The notes below the pieces were generated by a model. The model ran no database searches, was not told where the DNA came from, and saw only the letters and a program-made list of their open reading frames with translations. Shown here in pieces: positions 40,996 to 48,684 of a stretch of 64,000 nucleotides of DNA. The position numbers and the translations under genes are program-made. This DNA comes from Gallibacter intestinalis (GTDB taxonomy: Bacteria > Bacillota > Clostridia > Peptostreptococcales > Anaerovoracaceae), in the NCBI RefSeq assembly GCF_014982745.1, contig NZ_JADCKA010000004.1, positions 62,001 through 126,000 on the forward strand, written 5' to 3'. Position 1 is the first letter of the stretch, and every line of letters begins with the position of its first letter.

Positions 40996-41373
40996 TTAAT
41001 TATAGATAATTTCCTCGTTTACAATATCCATTGCTCTATTACGAATACTGTTCATTGTCTGTACCCACAGCATTGAATTTTCTGCCTTTAGCTGTTCGGT
41101 TAAGCCCTCTCGCTCCGCTATCTGTTTTACCAGCCGAAGAAACGTATCTTCCGCCTGCTCGTCAATATCCACAAGATAGCTGTTCAGCTTGCCGCTTGTA
41201 AGCAGGTTGGTATAAAGCACCTTGCGGTGCTGTTTGAGATAGCGCAAATGCCGCTGCCCCCATACGCCGATAGGCTTGGTTTCTTTTTCGGCGGGTAAAG
41301 ACAGACAAGGAAGAAAATAATCTCCCTGCCGTATATAAGTGCCGCCCAGTTCTTCAAAAATCATCTTTGCCAT
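40996..41373 (-). CDS. tnpV: TnpV-family transposon protein
   Basis: 125 residues matching the TnpV family of mobilizable transposons (Tn4451/Tn4453 type): FEELGGTYIRQGDYFLPCLS at the N-terminus and IGVWGQRHLRYLKQHRKVLY in the middle. Biochemical role undefined; it is not needed for the transposase reaction in the best-known elements. CAGGAGG precedes the ATG. It is the last gene of the mobility transcript, 24 bp after the relaxase gene. Confidence 0.85.
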   Translation of the reverse strand: MAKMIFEELGGTYIRQGDYFLPCLSLPAEKETKPIGVWGQRHLRYLKQHRKVLYTNLLTSGKLNSYLVDIDEQAEDTFLRLVKQIAEREGLTEQLKAENSMLWVQTMNSIRNRAMDIVNEEIIYN

Positions 41374-41397
41374 TTTGTTTTCCTCCTGAAAAATGAT

Positions 41398-42558
41398 TTA
41401 TCTTGAGCGTGTGTAATCACGCTTTTGACCTTTGAGATTTCTCGCCTGTTCAAGCAAGCTGTCTATCTGTTTGTGTCCGAATACTCTGCGAAGCAGCGAA
41501 TAATCTTTGTTTTCAGCCCTCAGCCTTGTGTTTTCTTCGGTAAGCTTACCGTTAATTTTTGAGAGCTTTTCGTTTTCACGATATAGATTTCCGTTTGTGA
41601 TGTTCAACCTGTGATAACTGTCCAACGCCTTGAAATATCGTGCAAATAAGGTGCTGATTAAAGATTTAAATCGGGCTACAAGCGGCTCAACAAACTTTGT
41701 CTTGTAGCTCCTTGCCGACATCATCGCAGAAGGCTCAGGGAGCTGATATTCAGGCCCGTTCATGATACTCTCATCAAGATTTTGCAACGCTCTTTCGCCA
41801 TTATCAAAGTTTTTAATACGGTCAGCCATAACACGAAACTCATCTTTTTTCTCGACAAGCTTATCTTCAAGAGCGTTAATTTCCTTTTCTCGCTCCTGCT
41901 TTTTGTAATCCAAAACAGAGAGATGTTTTTCATGAGTCCCCTTGTGTTCCCACTCAATTCCGTGGCGTTCCATAACAAACGCTAAGGCGGATTTTTCTGC
42001 CCTTACCCATTGATTCCACTCGGTATCTCCACGAGTACCGCCCTTGAAGCCCTGTGCTGCAAGCGCCTGTTTCAACGACACTCTTGTATCCAGTCCACGC
42101 TTGCTGCCGGTGGTAAAGGGAACAAAATCAATGTGCAGATGCGGTGTTGCCTCATCCATATGCAGATGAGCCGAAAATACTTTTAACTGCGGATTTCGCT
42201 CCTGAAACCCACGATAGTATTCATCTAAAATCTGTCGGGCAAGCGTCCCGTTTTCGCTTTCAGCGCTCATATTTTCCTTATCGCCTATCTGCAAAATCAG
42301 TTCGTGAAACGGTTTTTCCTGTTTGGAACTGCGGATTTTTTCATAGTAGTTTTCTATCTTTCGGTCAGCTCTTGTCTGCCTGTCGTTGTATCTTTTCAGC
42401 GCATCATCGAATAATTCGTGATACACTTTCCTTATCGGCTCGTTGCAGTAATCTATATTGAGATGAGTGCGGTTGCCGTCTACATTCTCCGCTTTGAATT
42501 TGCGGCTGTTGTGGTTGACTGAGCCTTTTCCGACCATTGCGCTGATCGTTCTTTGCAT
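41398..42558 (-). CDS. mob: MobV-family relaxase
   Basis: 386 residues. The N-terminus (about 10-30, NHNSRKFKAENVDGNRTHLN) and the histidine triad HLHMDEATPHLHIDFVPF (about 131-148) define the MobV/Pre relaxase family, which nicks oriT and leads the DNA into a recipient using another element's conjugation apparatus. The C-terminal 160 residues form a coiled coil (ENEKLSKINGKLTEENTRLR). GGAGGTG precedes the ATG. Three hairpins immediately upstream are the probable oriT. No coupling protein or secretion genes are seen, so transfer would need a helper. Confidence 0.9.
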   Translation of the reverse strand: MQRTISAMVGKGSVNHNSRKFKAENVDGNRTHLNIDYCNEPIRKVYHELFDDALKRYNDRQTRADRKIENYYEKIRSSKQEKPFHELILQIGDKENMSAESENGTLARQILDEYYRGFQERNPQLKVFSAHLHMDEATPHLHIDFVPFTTGSKRGLDTRVSLKQALAAQGFKGGTRGDTEWNQWVRAEKSALAFVMERHGIEWEHKGTHEKHLSVLDYKKQEREKEINALEDKLVEKKDEFRVMADRIKNFDNGERALQNLDESIMNGPEYQLPEPSAMMSARSYKTKFVEPLVARFKSLISTLFARYFKALDSYHRLNITNGNLYRENEKLSKINGKLTEENTRLRAENKDYSLLRRVFGHKQIDSLLEQARNLKGQKRDYTRSR

Positions 42559-42602
42559 AAATTACACCTCCAATCTCTTAAAAATCGTTCTTCCTCGGTT
42601 CT

Positions 42603-42690
42603 GTTACTCTTGCCAAGAGTAACGCAAAAGCACTTTTGACAGGCAAGCCCGTCAAAAATGCAACCTGCAAGCAGGTTTTGCGCTCTCCGA
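42603..42690. other. Candidate oriT (hairpin cluster upstream of mob)
   Basis: Three adjacent inverted repeats: GTTACTCTT-GCC-AAGAGTAAC (42603-42623), TTTTGAC/GTCAAAA (about 42633-42656) and AACCTGC-AA-GCAGGTT (about 42663-42678). More pairs follow to 42800. MobV origins usually lie just upstream of the relaxase gene and contain such hairpins. The nick site cannot be fixed by eye. Confidence 0.45.
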
Positions 42691-42817
42691 GGGGCAAGGG
42701 CTGTCCTTTGAAAAGGACACCCTTGCAACCCCGTCCAAACTTTATCACTTCCCGAAAAAGAAACATTGCAAGGTTGCAGATGTGCCTGCCTTTGCAATGT
42801 TGCAACCTTGAAAAACC

Positions 42818-43780
42818 TCACTCCATTTTTTCGGGAAGCTGCCAGTACCACTGACTGCCTTCCTTAACCGATTGGACATTCAGTGATTTCTTTGCTTCAT
42901 CCAGCACACGCTTGGAAATGCCTGCCGCCCGTGCTTTTTTCAGCAATGCCTGCTGCGGATATTTGCCCTTTGAAAGATACTCAAGGATTAAATTTTCAGC
43001 CTGTTCGGATTTCTTCTCTTTTGGAATACCGCTCAACAGATCGTCAACCGATATATCGTAATGACCGAGCCAGCGAAATCCGTTTTCCCTGTCCAGCTCA
43101 AAAGCAATCGCTTCGCCCTCTGGAGCAAGGGAGGATTTGTCCTGTACCATCACTCTGGCCTGTGGATTGTCTTTAATTCTCCCGACAATCAGAACACTTC
43201 TCGCCGAAGCCTGAAAGTCAATCGAACCAAGTCCACGGTAGGAAGATTTATTTCCGCTGCCTTTGTTCATATGACCAACAAGCAAAATAGAACAGTCATA
43301 TTTTTCTGCGACTCGTCCGAGCTGTGCCATCACATTACGGACTTCGTTAGCGTTGTTCATATTGATATTCGCACCAACATACGCCTGAATCGGATCAAGG
43401 ATTACCGCCCTTGCACCGACTTCTATAATTGCTTTTTCAATTCGTTCATCCAGCATACTGAGTGCAGCTTCCGATTCATCTATGACTTTAATTTGCGTAC
43501 AGTCTGCCTCAGCGGATTCCAGTCTCGGCTTGATGGTATCTTCCAGTCCGTCCTCGGCAGTTTGATAGATAATCTTAACAGGCTCACGCTTGGCATCATC
43601 GTAGGGCAGCGGCTCTCCTTTCGAGAGAAGCGCCGCCAGTCTTAACGCCAAAGTTGTTTTGCCCTCGCCGGGATCGCCCTGAATGATTGTGATTTTCCCG
43701 TATGGAATATATGGATACCAGAGCCAATTTACTTCCTTGCTCTGTACTTCGTCCATACTGATGATTTTCAGTTCAGCCAT
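42818..43780 (-). CDS. RepA-like AAA ATPase
   Basis: Starts at the ATG at 43780 (320 aa) behind GGCGGTGACAGG. IIQGDPGEGKTTLALRLAAL (about 30-49) is Walker A, ARAVILDPIQAYVG the Walker B region, and HMNKGSGNKSSYRGLGSIDF a RecA-fold signature of the RSF1010 RepA/KaiC-like group. A C-terminal helix-turn-helix-like end follows (LLKKARAAGISKRVLDEAKK). Such proteins are hexameric helicases of mobilizable elements and may copy the excised circle. The start overlaps the 48-aa ORF stop. Confidence 0.85.
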   Translation of the reverse strand: MAELKIISMDEVQSKEVNWLWYPYIPYGKITIIQGDPGEGKTTLALRLAALLSKGEPLPYDDAKREPVKIIYQTAEDGLEDTIKPRLESAEADCTQIKVIDESEAALSMLDERIEKAIIEVGARAVILDPIQAYVGANINMNNANEVRNVMAQLGRVAEKYDCSILLVGHMNKGSGNKSSYRGLGSIDFQASARSVLIVGRIKDNPQARVMVQDKSSLAPEGEAIAFELDRENGFRWLGHYDISVDDLLSGIPKEKKSEQAENLILEYLSKGKYPQQALLKKARAAGISKRVLDEAKKSLNVQSVKEGSQWYWQLPEKME

Positions 43781-43919
43781 TCCTGTCACCGCCTTCCAGA
43801 AGAAAAGCATTGATATTTCTGCCTTGATTGGTTATACTATTATTGGTTACATGGAGTGACTGCCTTTCATCTGCGCCAACAGATGATGTTCGGGCGGTCA
43901 TTTCTTTTTGCTTATTCAT
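43773..43919 (-). CDS. 48-aa ORF overlapping mobC and repA
   Basis: The ATG at 43917-43919 lies inside the mobC stop region, with AAAGGAGAGG about 8 nt upstream. The TGA at 43773 lies inside the repA start. It encodes MNKQKEMTARTSSVGADERQ, then a polar stretch and LLEGGDRNG. Overlaps at both ends (8 nt each) are what is expected of a genuine coupled gene in a compact mobility operon. No function recognised. Confidence 0.55.
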   Translation of the reverse strand: MNKQKEMTARTSSVGADERQSLHVTNNSITNQGRNINAFLLEGGDRNG

Positions 43920-44244
43920 TCTGTTCCTCTCCTTTCAAGCCGCCGAGAATGACGGAAATCAGCTCAATGACATTGAGTAGTTCCTCATCTACACCATTTC
44001 CCACTTCAATCCTCTGTAACTCCGTAAGGACGGCGGAAAGCTCCTGCTTCAGAGCCTTATACACCCTCGGATTGCCCTGCACCACCACATCCTGATTGAG
44101 ACAGCGACGGTAGCAGTATTCCTGCTTCGGCAGTCCCGATAAGGCGACCGCTTTGTTAATGCGTTCATTTTCTTCGGGCGATACCCGAAATCCCACCGTG
44201 ATATTTCTCCAACGGTTTTTGTTGTCTCTGTTCTTAGCTGACAT
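43912..44244 (-). CDS. MobC-like relaxosome protein (ribbon-helix-helix)
   Basis: Starts at the ATG at 44244 (110 aa), 11 bp inside the integrase gene end, behind AAAGGAGATT. The stretch ITVGFRVSPEENERINKAVA (about 16-35) followed by SGLPKQEYCYRRCLNQ is the ribbon-helix-helix of MobC-type accessory proteins. The C-terminal half is helical (ELSAVLTELQRIEVGNGVDE). These proteins bind oriT and help the relaxase open the strands. Position between integrase and repA fits the usual element order. Confidence 0.8.
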   Translation of the reverse strand: MSAKNRDNKNRWRNITVGFRVSPEENERINKAVALSGLPKQEYCYRRCLNQDVVVQGNPRVYKALKQELSAVLTELQRIEVGNGVDEELLNVIELISVILGGLKGEEQNE

Positions 44245-45325
44245 TTTCAAAATCTCCTTTCCCTAAATCGTCTAATCGCTTCGCCATTTCCGTCTGTTTG
44301 GACGGGAACAGATGAGCGTACTGATAAGTGATTTCAATGCTTTCGTGTCCTACACGGTCGGCAATCGCCACCGCCGAAAATCCCATATCGATCAGCAAAC
44401 TGATATGGCTGTGACGAAGGTCATGAATACGGATACGCTTCACGCCTGCGGCTTTTGCACCTCTGTCCATCTCGTGATGAAGATAGCTTTTCGTTACTGT
44501 AAAGATACGGTCTTTCTTTTTGAGTCCGTAGAGCATACCGAGATATTCCTGCATTTCCTCACAGAGAAAATGCGGCATTTTAATGGTACGGTTGCTTTTC
44601 TTTGTTTTCGGCGTAGTAATCACATCTTCCCCGTGCAAACGCTGATAGGATTTGTTGATCGTGACCGTTTCCTTGTCAAAGTCGAAGTCCGAAGGAGTCA
44701 GCGCCAGCAGCTCGCCCTCACGGATACCGCACCAGTAGAGCATTTCAAAGGCGTAAAAGGAAACGGGCTTGTCCATCATCTCAAAGGCAAACTTCTTGTA
44801 TTCCTCTTTCGTCCAGAACAGCATTTCCCTGTGTTCCTCGCTTCCCATATTTCCCACCTTTGCGGCGGGATTGGAACGCAGCTCGTAGTAACGCACAGCA
44901 TGGTTGAAGATAGCGGAAAGCTGATTGTGCAGCGTCTTCAGATAAGTCTGTGAGTACGGTTTTTTCTTCTCGTCACGATAGGCAAGCATTTCATTCTGCC
45001 AAGTGATGATTTCTTTTGTAGAAATCTCGCTGATTTTTAGCTTGCCGAAAAAGGGCAGTATCTTCGTGCGGATAATATGCTCCTTCGTCAGCCAGGTGTT
45101 TTCCTTCAGACGGTTTTTCACATCTCGGATATACAGCTCCGTAAAAGCCTCAAAGCTCATATCAAGGTCAGAGGAATTCTGCAACTGGAACATCCGCTCC
45201 CATTCCTGCGCTTCTTTCTTTGTGGCAAAGCCACGCTTGCATTTCTGCTTGCGCTCGCCTTTCCAGTTCACATACCTTGCCATCACATACCAAGTACCGT
45301 TGTCCTCATTTTTAAATACCGGCAT
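44234..45325 (-). CDS. int: Tyrosine integrase
   Basis: 363 residues of normal length. An arm-type DNA-binding domain (about 1-50: YVMARYVNWKGERKQKCKRG) and a core-binding domain (about 60-160, SFEAFTELYIRDVKNRLKEN) precede the catalytic domain. The catalytic residues are visible: R in CGIREGELLAL, HDLRHSHISLL, and HESIEITYQYAHL with the nucleophilic Tyr. Fits integrases of Tn916/ICE type. Its ATG overlaps the stop of the excisionase-like gene. Located 1.8 kb from the guaA att site; integration there is inferred from the direct repeats. Confidence 0.95.
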   Translation of the reverse strand: MPVFKNEDNGTWYVMARYVNWKGERKQKCKRGFATKKEAQEWERMFQLQNSSDLDMSFEAFTELYIRDVKNRLKENTWLTKEHIIRTKILPFFGKLKISEISTKEIITWQNEMLAYRDEKKKPYSQTYLKTLHNQLSAIFNHAVRYYELRSNPAAKVGNMGSEEHREMLFWTKEEYKKFAFEMMDKPVSFYAFEMLYWCGIREGELLALTPSDFDFDKETVTINKSYQRLHGEDVITTPKTKKSNRTIKMPHFLCEEMQEYLGMLYGLKKKDRIFTVTKSYLHHEMDRGAKAAGVKRIRIHDLRHSHISLLIDMGFSAVAIADRVGHESIEITYQYAHLFPSKQTEMAKRLDDLGKGDFENVS

Positions 45326-45513
45326 TATTCCTTCTCCTTTCCGGCTCCGTAGAGCCTTTCATAAAAATACTGGCGGTTGACACGTCCCGCAATCGTAATA
45401 AATCCCTTTGCTTTCAGCTCCTCGTTCAGCTTCCTGATGATCTTATAGGCATAGGGCTTGGATACATTGAGTTCCTGCGCCACATCATCGGCACGGATAA
45501 ACCGGTTTTCCAT
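45325..45513 (-). CDS. Excisionase-like helix-turn-helix protein
   Basis: Starts at the ATG at 45513 (62 aa), 8 nt after GGAAGG; the ATG at 45519 is too close. The stretch FIRADDVAQELNVSKPYAYK followed by IIRKLNEELKAKGFITIAGR is a MerR/excisionase-type winged helix, usual just upstream of integrases in Clostridia. Xis proteins bend the attachment DNA and favour excision. Coupled to int by a TAATG overlap, and first gene of the mobility operon. Confidence 0.8.
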   Translation of the reverse strand: MENRFIRADDVAQELNVSKPYAYKIIRKLNEELKAKGFITIAGRVNRQYFYERLYGAGKEKE

Positions 45514-45634
45514 ATACATCACCTTCCCTTCTGTTTTTCAAATTCATTTATTTCGTGTCGGAATACTTTCTTGCCGCCTTCCGATTCGCCCGGGCGGATG
45601 TGCCATTACCGTGACACACGACGGATATTTTATT

Positions 45635-45757
45635 AAGCTTATTTGCTTAATGCTTTTTCATTATACTAAGCATATTTGCTTTTGTCAAGCGGTTTTGGAG
45701 AAAATATTAAACTTTTTTGTTTTATTTTCTCTTGACTTTCACTAAACATATCTGCTA
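45635..45757. promoter_or_regulatory. Three dyad operators between xis-int and the XRE gene
   Basis: AAGCTTATTTGCTT (45635-45648), AAGCATATTTGCTT (45668-45681) and AAACATATCTGCTA (45744-45757) share a 14-bp pattern with AAGCA/TGCTT half-sites. Two of them sit inside the spacers of the two opposing promoters. Confidence 0.65.
45660..45688 (-). promoter_or_regulatory. Consensus promoter of the xis-int-mob operon
   Basis: On the minus strand a perfect TTGACA (45683-45688), 17-bp spacer and a perfect TATAAT (45660-45665). The second dyad operator occupies the spacer, so a bound repressor would block polymerase. Confidence 0.8.
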
Positions 45758-45761
45758 TACT
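45732..45761 (+). promoter_or_regulatory. Promoter of the XRE repressor gene
   Basis: TTGACT (45732-45737), 18-bp spacer with the third operator, TATACT (45756-45761). Downstream are two further inverted repeats, ACTGGTCGT/ACGACCAGT (45759-45767, 45779-45787) and CTGTCAAGC/GCTTGACAG (45796-45804, 45844-45852). Confidence 0.65.
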
Positions 45762-45897
45762 GGTCGTAGAATGAATTGACGACCAGTTCAAGGTTCTGTC
45801 AAGCAGGAGAGGGTGGAGATTTTCGCAGAAAATACTACCCGGCGCTTGACAGGCTCTTATACTGGTTGCAGATACATAAGCAAGGAGTGTAAACACT

Positions 45898-46422
45898 ATG
45901 GCGATTGGTGAGAGAATCCATTTTTTCAGACTTCTGCGTGGTATGACGCAAAAATATCTTGGTACGGCTGTCGGCTTTCCCGAAAGGAGCGCCGATGTGC
46001 GCTTGGCGCAATATGAAACCGGCTCCCGCAAACCGAAGGCGGATTTAACGGCTGCACTGGCGCAGGCGCTTGATGTTTCCCCGCAGGCTCTTGATGTTCC
46101 TGACATTGACAGTCAGATCGGTCTTATGCACACCTTATTTACCCTTGAAGATGTTTATGGGCTGACCGTCAGCGAAACAGCCGGAGAGGTTTGCCTGAAA
46201 GTCAATAAGGACAAGGGCAAAGAGGCTTACGAGCTGCTGCAAATGCTCTATGCTTGGAAAGAGCAGGCGGACAAGCTCTCTGCCGGTGAAATCAGCAAGG
46301 ATGATTATGACCGCTGGCGTTACTACTATCCGAAATACGATACCACACAAATCTGGGCGAAAGTTCCTTCGCAGGAATTAAGCGACGCATTAGTCGAAGT
46401 ATTCAAAGATAAGTTAAAATAG
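45898..46422 (+). CDS. XRE-family element repressor
   Basis: 174 residues. The N-terminal Cro/C1 helix-turn-helix (about 4-65: IHFFRLLRGMTQKYLGTAVG, VRLAQYETGSRKPKADLTAA) is followed by a domain of about 100 residues with a Trp/Tyr-rich end (DYDRWRYYYPKYDTTQIWAK), as in many ICE regulators. AAGGAGTG precedes the ATG. It diverges from the xis-int operon over a 384-bp control region with dyad operators in both promoters, so it is the likely master repressor of excision. No peptidase motif for self-cleavage is seen. Confidence 0.85.
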   Translation: MAIGERIHFFRLLRGMTQKYLGTAVGFPERSADVRLAQYETGSRKPKADLTAALAQALDVSPQALDVPDIDSQIGLMHTLFTLEDVYGLTVSETAGEVCLKVNKDKGKEAYELLQMLYAWKEQADKLSAGEISKDDYDRWRYYYPKYDTTQIWAKVPSQELSDALVEVFKDKLK

Positions 46423-46442
46423 AGTCAGCAGGAGGTTACAGC

Positions 46443-46835
46443 ATGAAACGATATAAAATAGCTGCTTGGTTAATGATAATTCACGGTGGATTTATGGAAA
46501 TCGGTGGTGTTTTATGTGCCCTTCCTGCGCTAATTTTGGGTTCTGGCAAATTTGACATCGGACAATATTTTTCTTTTAAGCTCCAATATTTCCAAGACAA
46601 CCTATATATGATTTTATTTATGGGTGCGATTTTCGGTGTTATGCGAATCATCGGTGCTATAGGACTTCTAAAAAATAGAATGTGGGGACTCGCCCTTTCC
46701 GTAATAAACTGTGTTGTTACTATGATATTGATGATGTTTATGCTTCCATTTGGCATACAAGATGGACTGCTTGCCTGCATCGCTTTAGTTTTAATTTTGA
46801 CACAGTATTTTGGCAACCGAAAAATCATTGAATAA
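46443..46835 (+). CDS. Small four-TM membrane protein
   Basis: 130 residues with four hydrophobic helices (about 5-33, 50-75, 80-100, 105-124) and a basic N-terminus. AGGAGG precedes the ATG, which is 21 bp after the repressor stop, so both genes share a transcript. No family recognised with confidence; resembles general small integral membrane proteins carried by mobile elements. Could serve entry exclusion or immunity, but nothing in the sequence shows that. Confidence 0.6.
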   Translation: MKRYKIAAWLMIIHGGFMEIGGVLCALPALILGSGKFDIGQYFSFKLQYFQDNLYMILFMGAIFGVMRIIGAIGLLKNRMWGLALSVINCVVTMILMMFMLPFGIQDGLLACIALVLILTQYFGNRKIIE

Positions 46836-46870
46836 TTTCCTTTCTCTTTAAAGCAAGTTGAAAGAACGAC

Positions 46871-46916
46871 AAAAAGCCCTTAGCTATGATTTACTACCCA
46901 CAGCTAAGGGCTTTCT
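46871..46916. terminator. Terminator at the right end of the element
   Basis: Perfect 13-bp stem AAAGCCCTTAGCT (46873-46885) with its complement (46902-46914), flanked by A and T runs. Confidence 0.75.
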
Positions 46917-47050
46917 AATATGGATTTCTTTTGCCACACAACCGCTTGTCAATCATTCTGTAACCCATAAACCACCGGATTGCAAGAATAATGGATCTTG
47001 TATGGCTGTTATCAAATTGTTATCAAAAGACTTCTGTAAACGCCGCAAAC

Positions 47051-47068
47051 CCGCATAAATACTGGGTT
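47051..47068 (-). repeat. 18-bp sequence inverted relative to 34452-34469
   Basis: Reverse complement of 34452-34469 with one mismatch; it lies 18 bp inside the right att repeat. Confidence 0.45.
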
Positions 47069-47084
47069 TTTACGGTACTTCGTT

Positions 47085-48626
47085 TTATTCAAACTCTATC
47101 GTTCCAGGCGGCTTGCCGGTGCAGTCGTAGAGCACTCGGTTAACGTGTTCCACCTCATTTACGATTCTTGTAGTTGCTCTTTCCAAAACTTCCCACGGCA
47201 GCTTAGCCGCTTCAGCAGTCATAAAGTCGCTGGTGAGCACGGCTCTTAAGGCGATGGCATAATCATATGTTCTGAAGTCGCCCATTACGCCCACTGAACG
47301 CATATTAGTCAGTGCAGCAAAGTATTGGCCGATATCCCTTGCGATGCCTGCCTTTTCCACTTCTTCACGGTAGATGGCATCTGCATCCTGAACGATTTTA
47401 ACCTTTTCCGGTGTAACTTCACCGATGATTCTTACTGCGAGGCCAGGACCTGGGAACGGCTGTCTATATACCAGGTACTCAGGAAGTCCCAGCTCAAGAC
47501 CTGCCTTTCTAACCTCATCCTTAAAGAGCTCCCGGAGAGGCTCGATGATGTCCTTAAAGTCCACATGTTCAGGAAGTCCGCCAACATTGTGGTGACTCTT
47601 GATTGTGGCACTGCTGCCAAGGCCGCTTTCCACGATGTCAGGATAGATTGTACCCTGTACCAGGAAATCAACGGCGCCTATTTTCTTAGCTTCCTCTTCA
47701 AATACTCTGATAAAGAGTTCGCCGATTATCTTTCTCTTCTTTTCAGGATCATCAACGCCGGCAAGGGCTTCATAAAATCTGTCCTGAGCGTTAACCCTGA
47801 TGAAGTTAAGGTCGTAGTTGCCTTCCGGTCCGAAAACCGCTTCAACCTGGTCACCTTCGTCCTTTCTCAAAAGACCGTGGTCAACGAATACGCAAGTCAG
47901 CTGCTTTCCTACCGCTTTACTCATCATTACCGCAGCAACAGAGCTGTCAACACCGCCGGAAAGGGCGCAGAGCACTTTGCCGTCTCCCACCTGTTCCTTG
48001 ATGTGCTTTATTGACTCTTCCACGAAGGAATCCATCTTCCAGTCACCGGAGCAGCCGCAAGCATCTTTTACGAAGGCTTCGATAACCTTCATGCCTTCCA
48101 CTGAGTGCATTACCTCCGGATGGAACTGAGTTGCGTAAAATCCCTTTTCAGGACATTCCATGGCTGCCACAGGACAAACAGGTGTATGGGAAGTAACTTT
48201 AAAACCTTCCGGTGCCTGCGAAATGTAGTCTGTGTGGCTCATCCACATTATGGTTTCCGGAGAAACATTTTTAAAGAGCACAGAATTGCTGTCCGTTGCA
48301 ACTGTTGTTTTTCCGTATTCGCTTACAGGCGCTGTCTCAACCTTTCCTCCCAGAGCATGGGCCATAAGCTGCGCTCCGTAGCAAATGCCGAGAACAGGGA
48401 TGCCCAGTTCAAAAATTTCCTTATCGTAAGGAAGGGCGCTGTCCCCGTAAACGCTGTTAGGGCCGCCTGTAAAGATGATACCCTTAGGTGCCATCTCCTT
48501 TATCTTTTCAACGCTGAATGTATAAGGCTGGATTTCGGCATACACGTGCAGTTCTCTGACACGTCTTGCAATCAGCTGGTTGTACTGACCGCCGAAGTCC
48601 ATTACCAGTATTTTTTCGTGTTTCAT
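47085..48626 (-). CDS. guaA: GMP synthase (glutamine-hydrolysing)
   Basis: 513 residues, full length. The N-terminal glutaminase has the [15 protein letters not shown] nucleophile-Cys loop (about 80-94) and ATQFHPE. The ATP pyrophosphatase loop [17 protein letters not shown] (about 219-235) follows, and the C-terminal dimerisation domain ends PPGTIEFE. It converts XMP to GMP with glutamine and ATP. AAGGGG precedes the ATG, and guaB lies 58 bp upstream. Its 3' end is the integration site of the 31.5-kb element, and the reading frame is preserved. Confidence 0.97.
   Translation of the reverse strand: MKHEKILVMDFGGQYNQLIARRVRELHVYAEIQPYTFSVEKIKEMAPKGIIFTGGPNSVYGDSALPYDKEIFELGIPVLGICYGAQLMAHALGGKVETAPVSEYGKTTVATDSNSVLFKNVSPETIMWMSHTDYISQAPEGFKVTSHTPVCPVAAMECPEKGFYATQFHPEVMHSVEGMKVIEAFVKDACGCSGDWKMDSFVEESIKHIKEQVGDGKVLCALSGGVDSSVAAVMMSKAVGKQLTCVFVDHGLLRKDEGDQVEAVFGPEGNYDLNFIRVNAQDRFYEALAGVDDPEKKRKIIGELFIRVFEEEAKKIGAVDFLVQGTIYPDIVESGLGSSATIKSHHNVGGLPEHVDFKDIIEPLRELFKDEVRKAGLELGLPEYLVYRQPFPGPGLAVRIIGEVTPEKVKIVQDADAIYREEVEKAGIARDIGQYFAALTNMRSVGVMGDFRTYDYAIALRAVLTSDFMTAEAAKLPWEVLERATTRIVNEVEHVNRVLYDCTGKPPGTIEFE
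47086..47110 (+). repeat. Right attachment site in the guaA 3' end
   Basis: 25 bp covering the last codons and stop of guaA, repeated with one mismatch at 15551-15575. Integration here leaves guaA intact. Confidence 0.8.
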
Positions 48627-48684
48627 TTTTATCCCCTTATTATCATCAGAAGCCGCGGCAATATACCGCGGCCGCCTTAATATC

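Larger units (their letters stand above)
15551..47110. mobile_element. Integrated mobilizable element(s) at the 3' end of guaA
   Basis: Bounded by 25-bp direct repeats of the guaA 3' end. It contains a tyrosine integrase and excisionase-like gene close to the guaA end, a MobV relaxase, a MobC-like protein, a RepA-like ATPase, TnpV, ParA, a broken ICE-type sigma factor and large cargo. No type IV secretion genes are seen, so it is an integrative mobilizable element or a decayed conjugative one. The left half may be a separate, older element joined to the right one; a weaker att-like sequence at 34489-34500 supports this. Confidence 0.75.

Noticed and set aside
48652-48672. GC-rich hairpin between guaB and guaA as a terminator
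   Set aside because: Stem is perfect (7 bp) but no T-run follows on the minus strand; at most it tunes expression within the operon.
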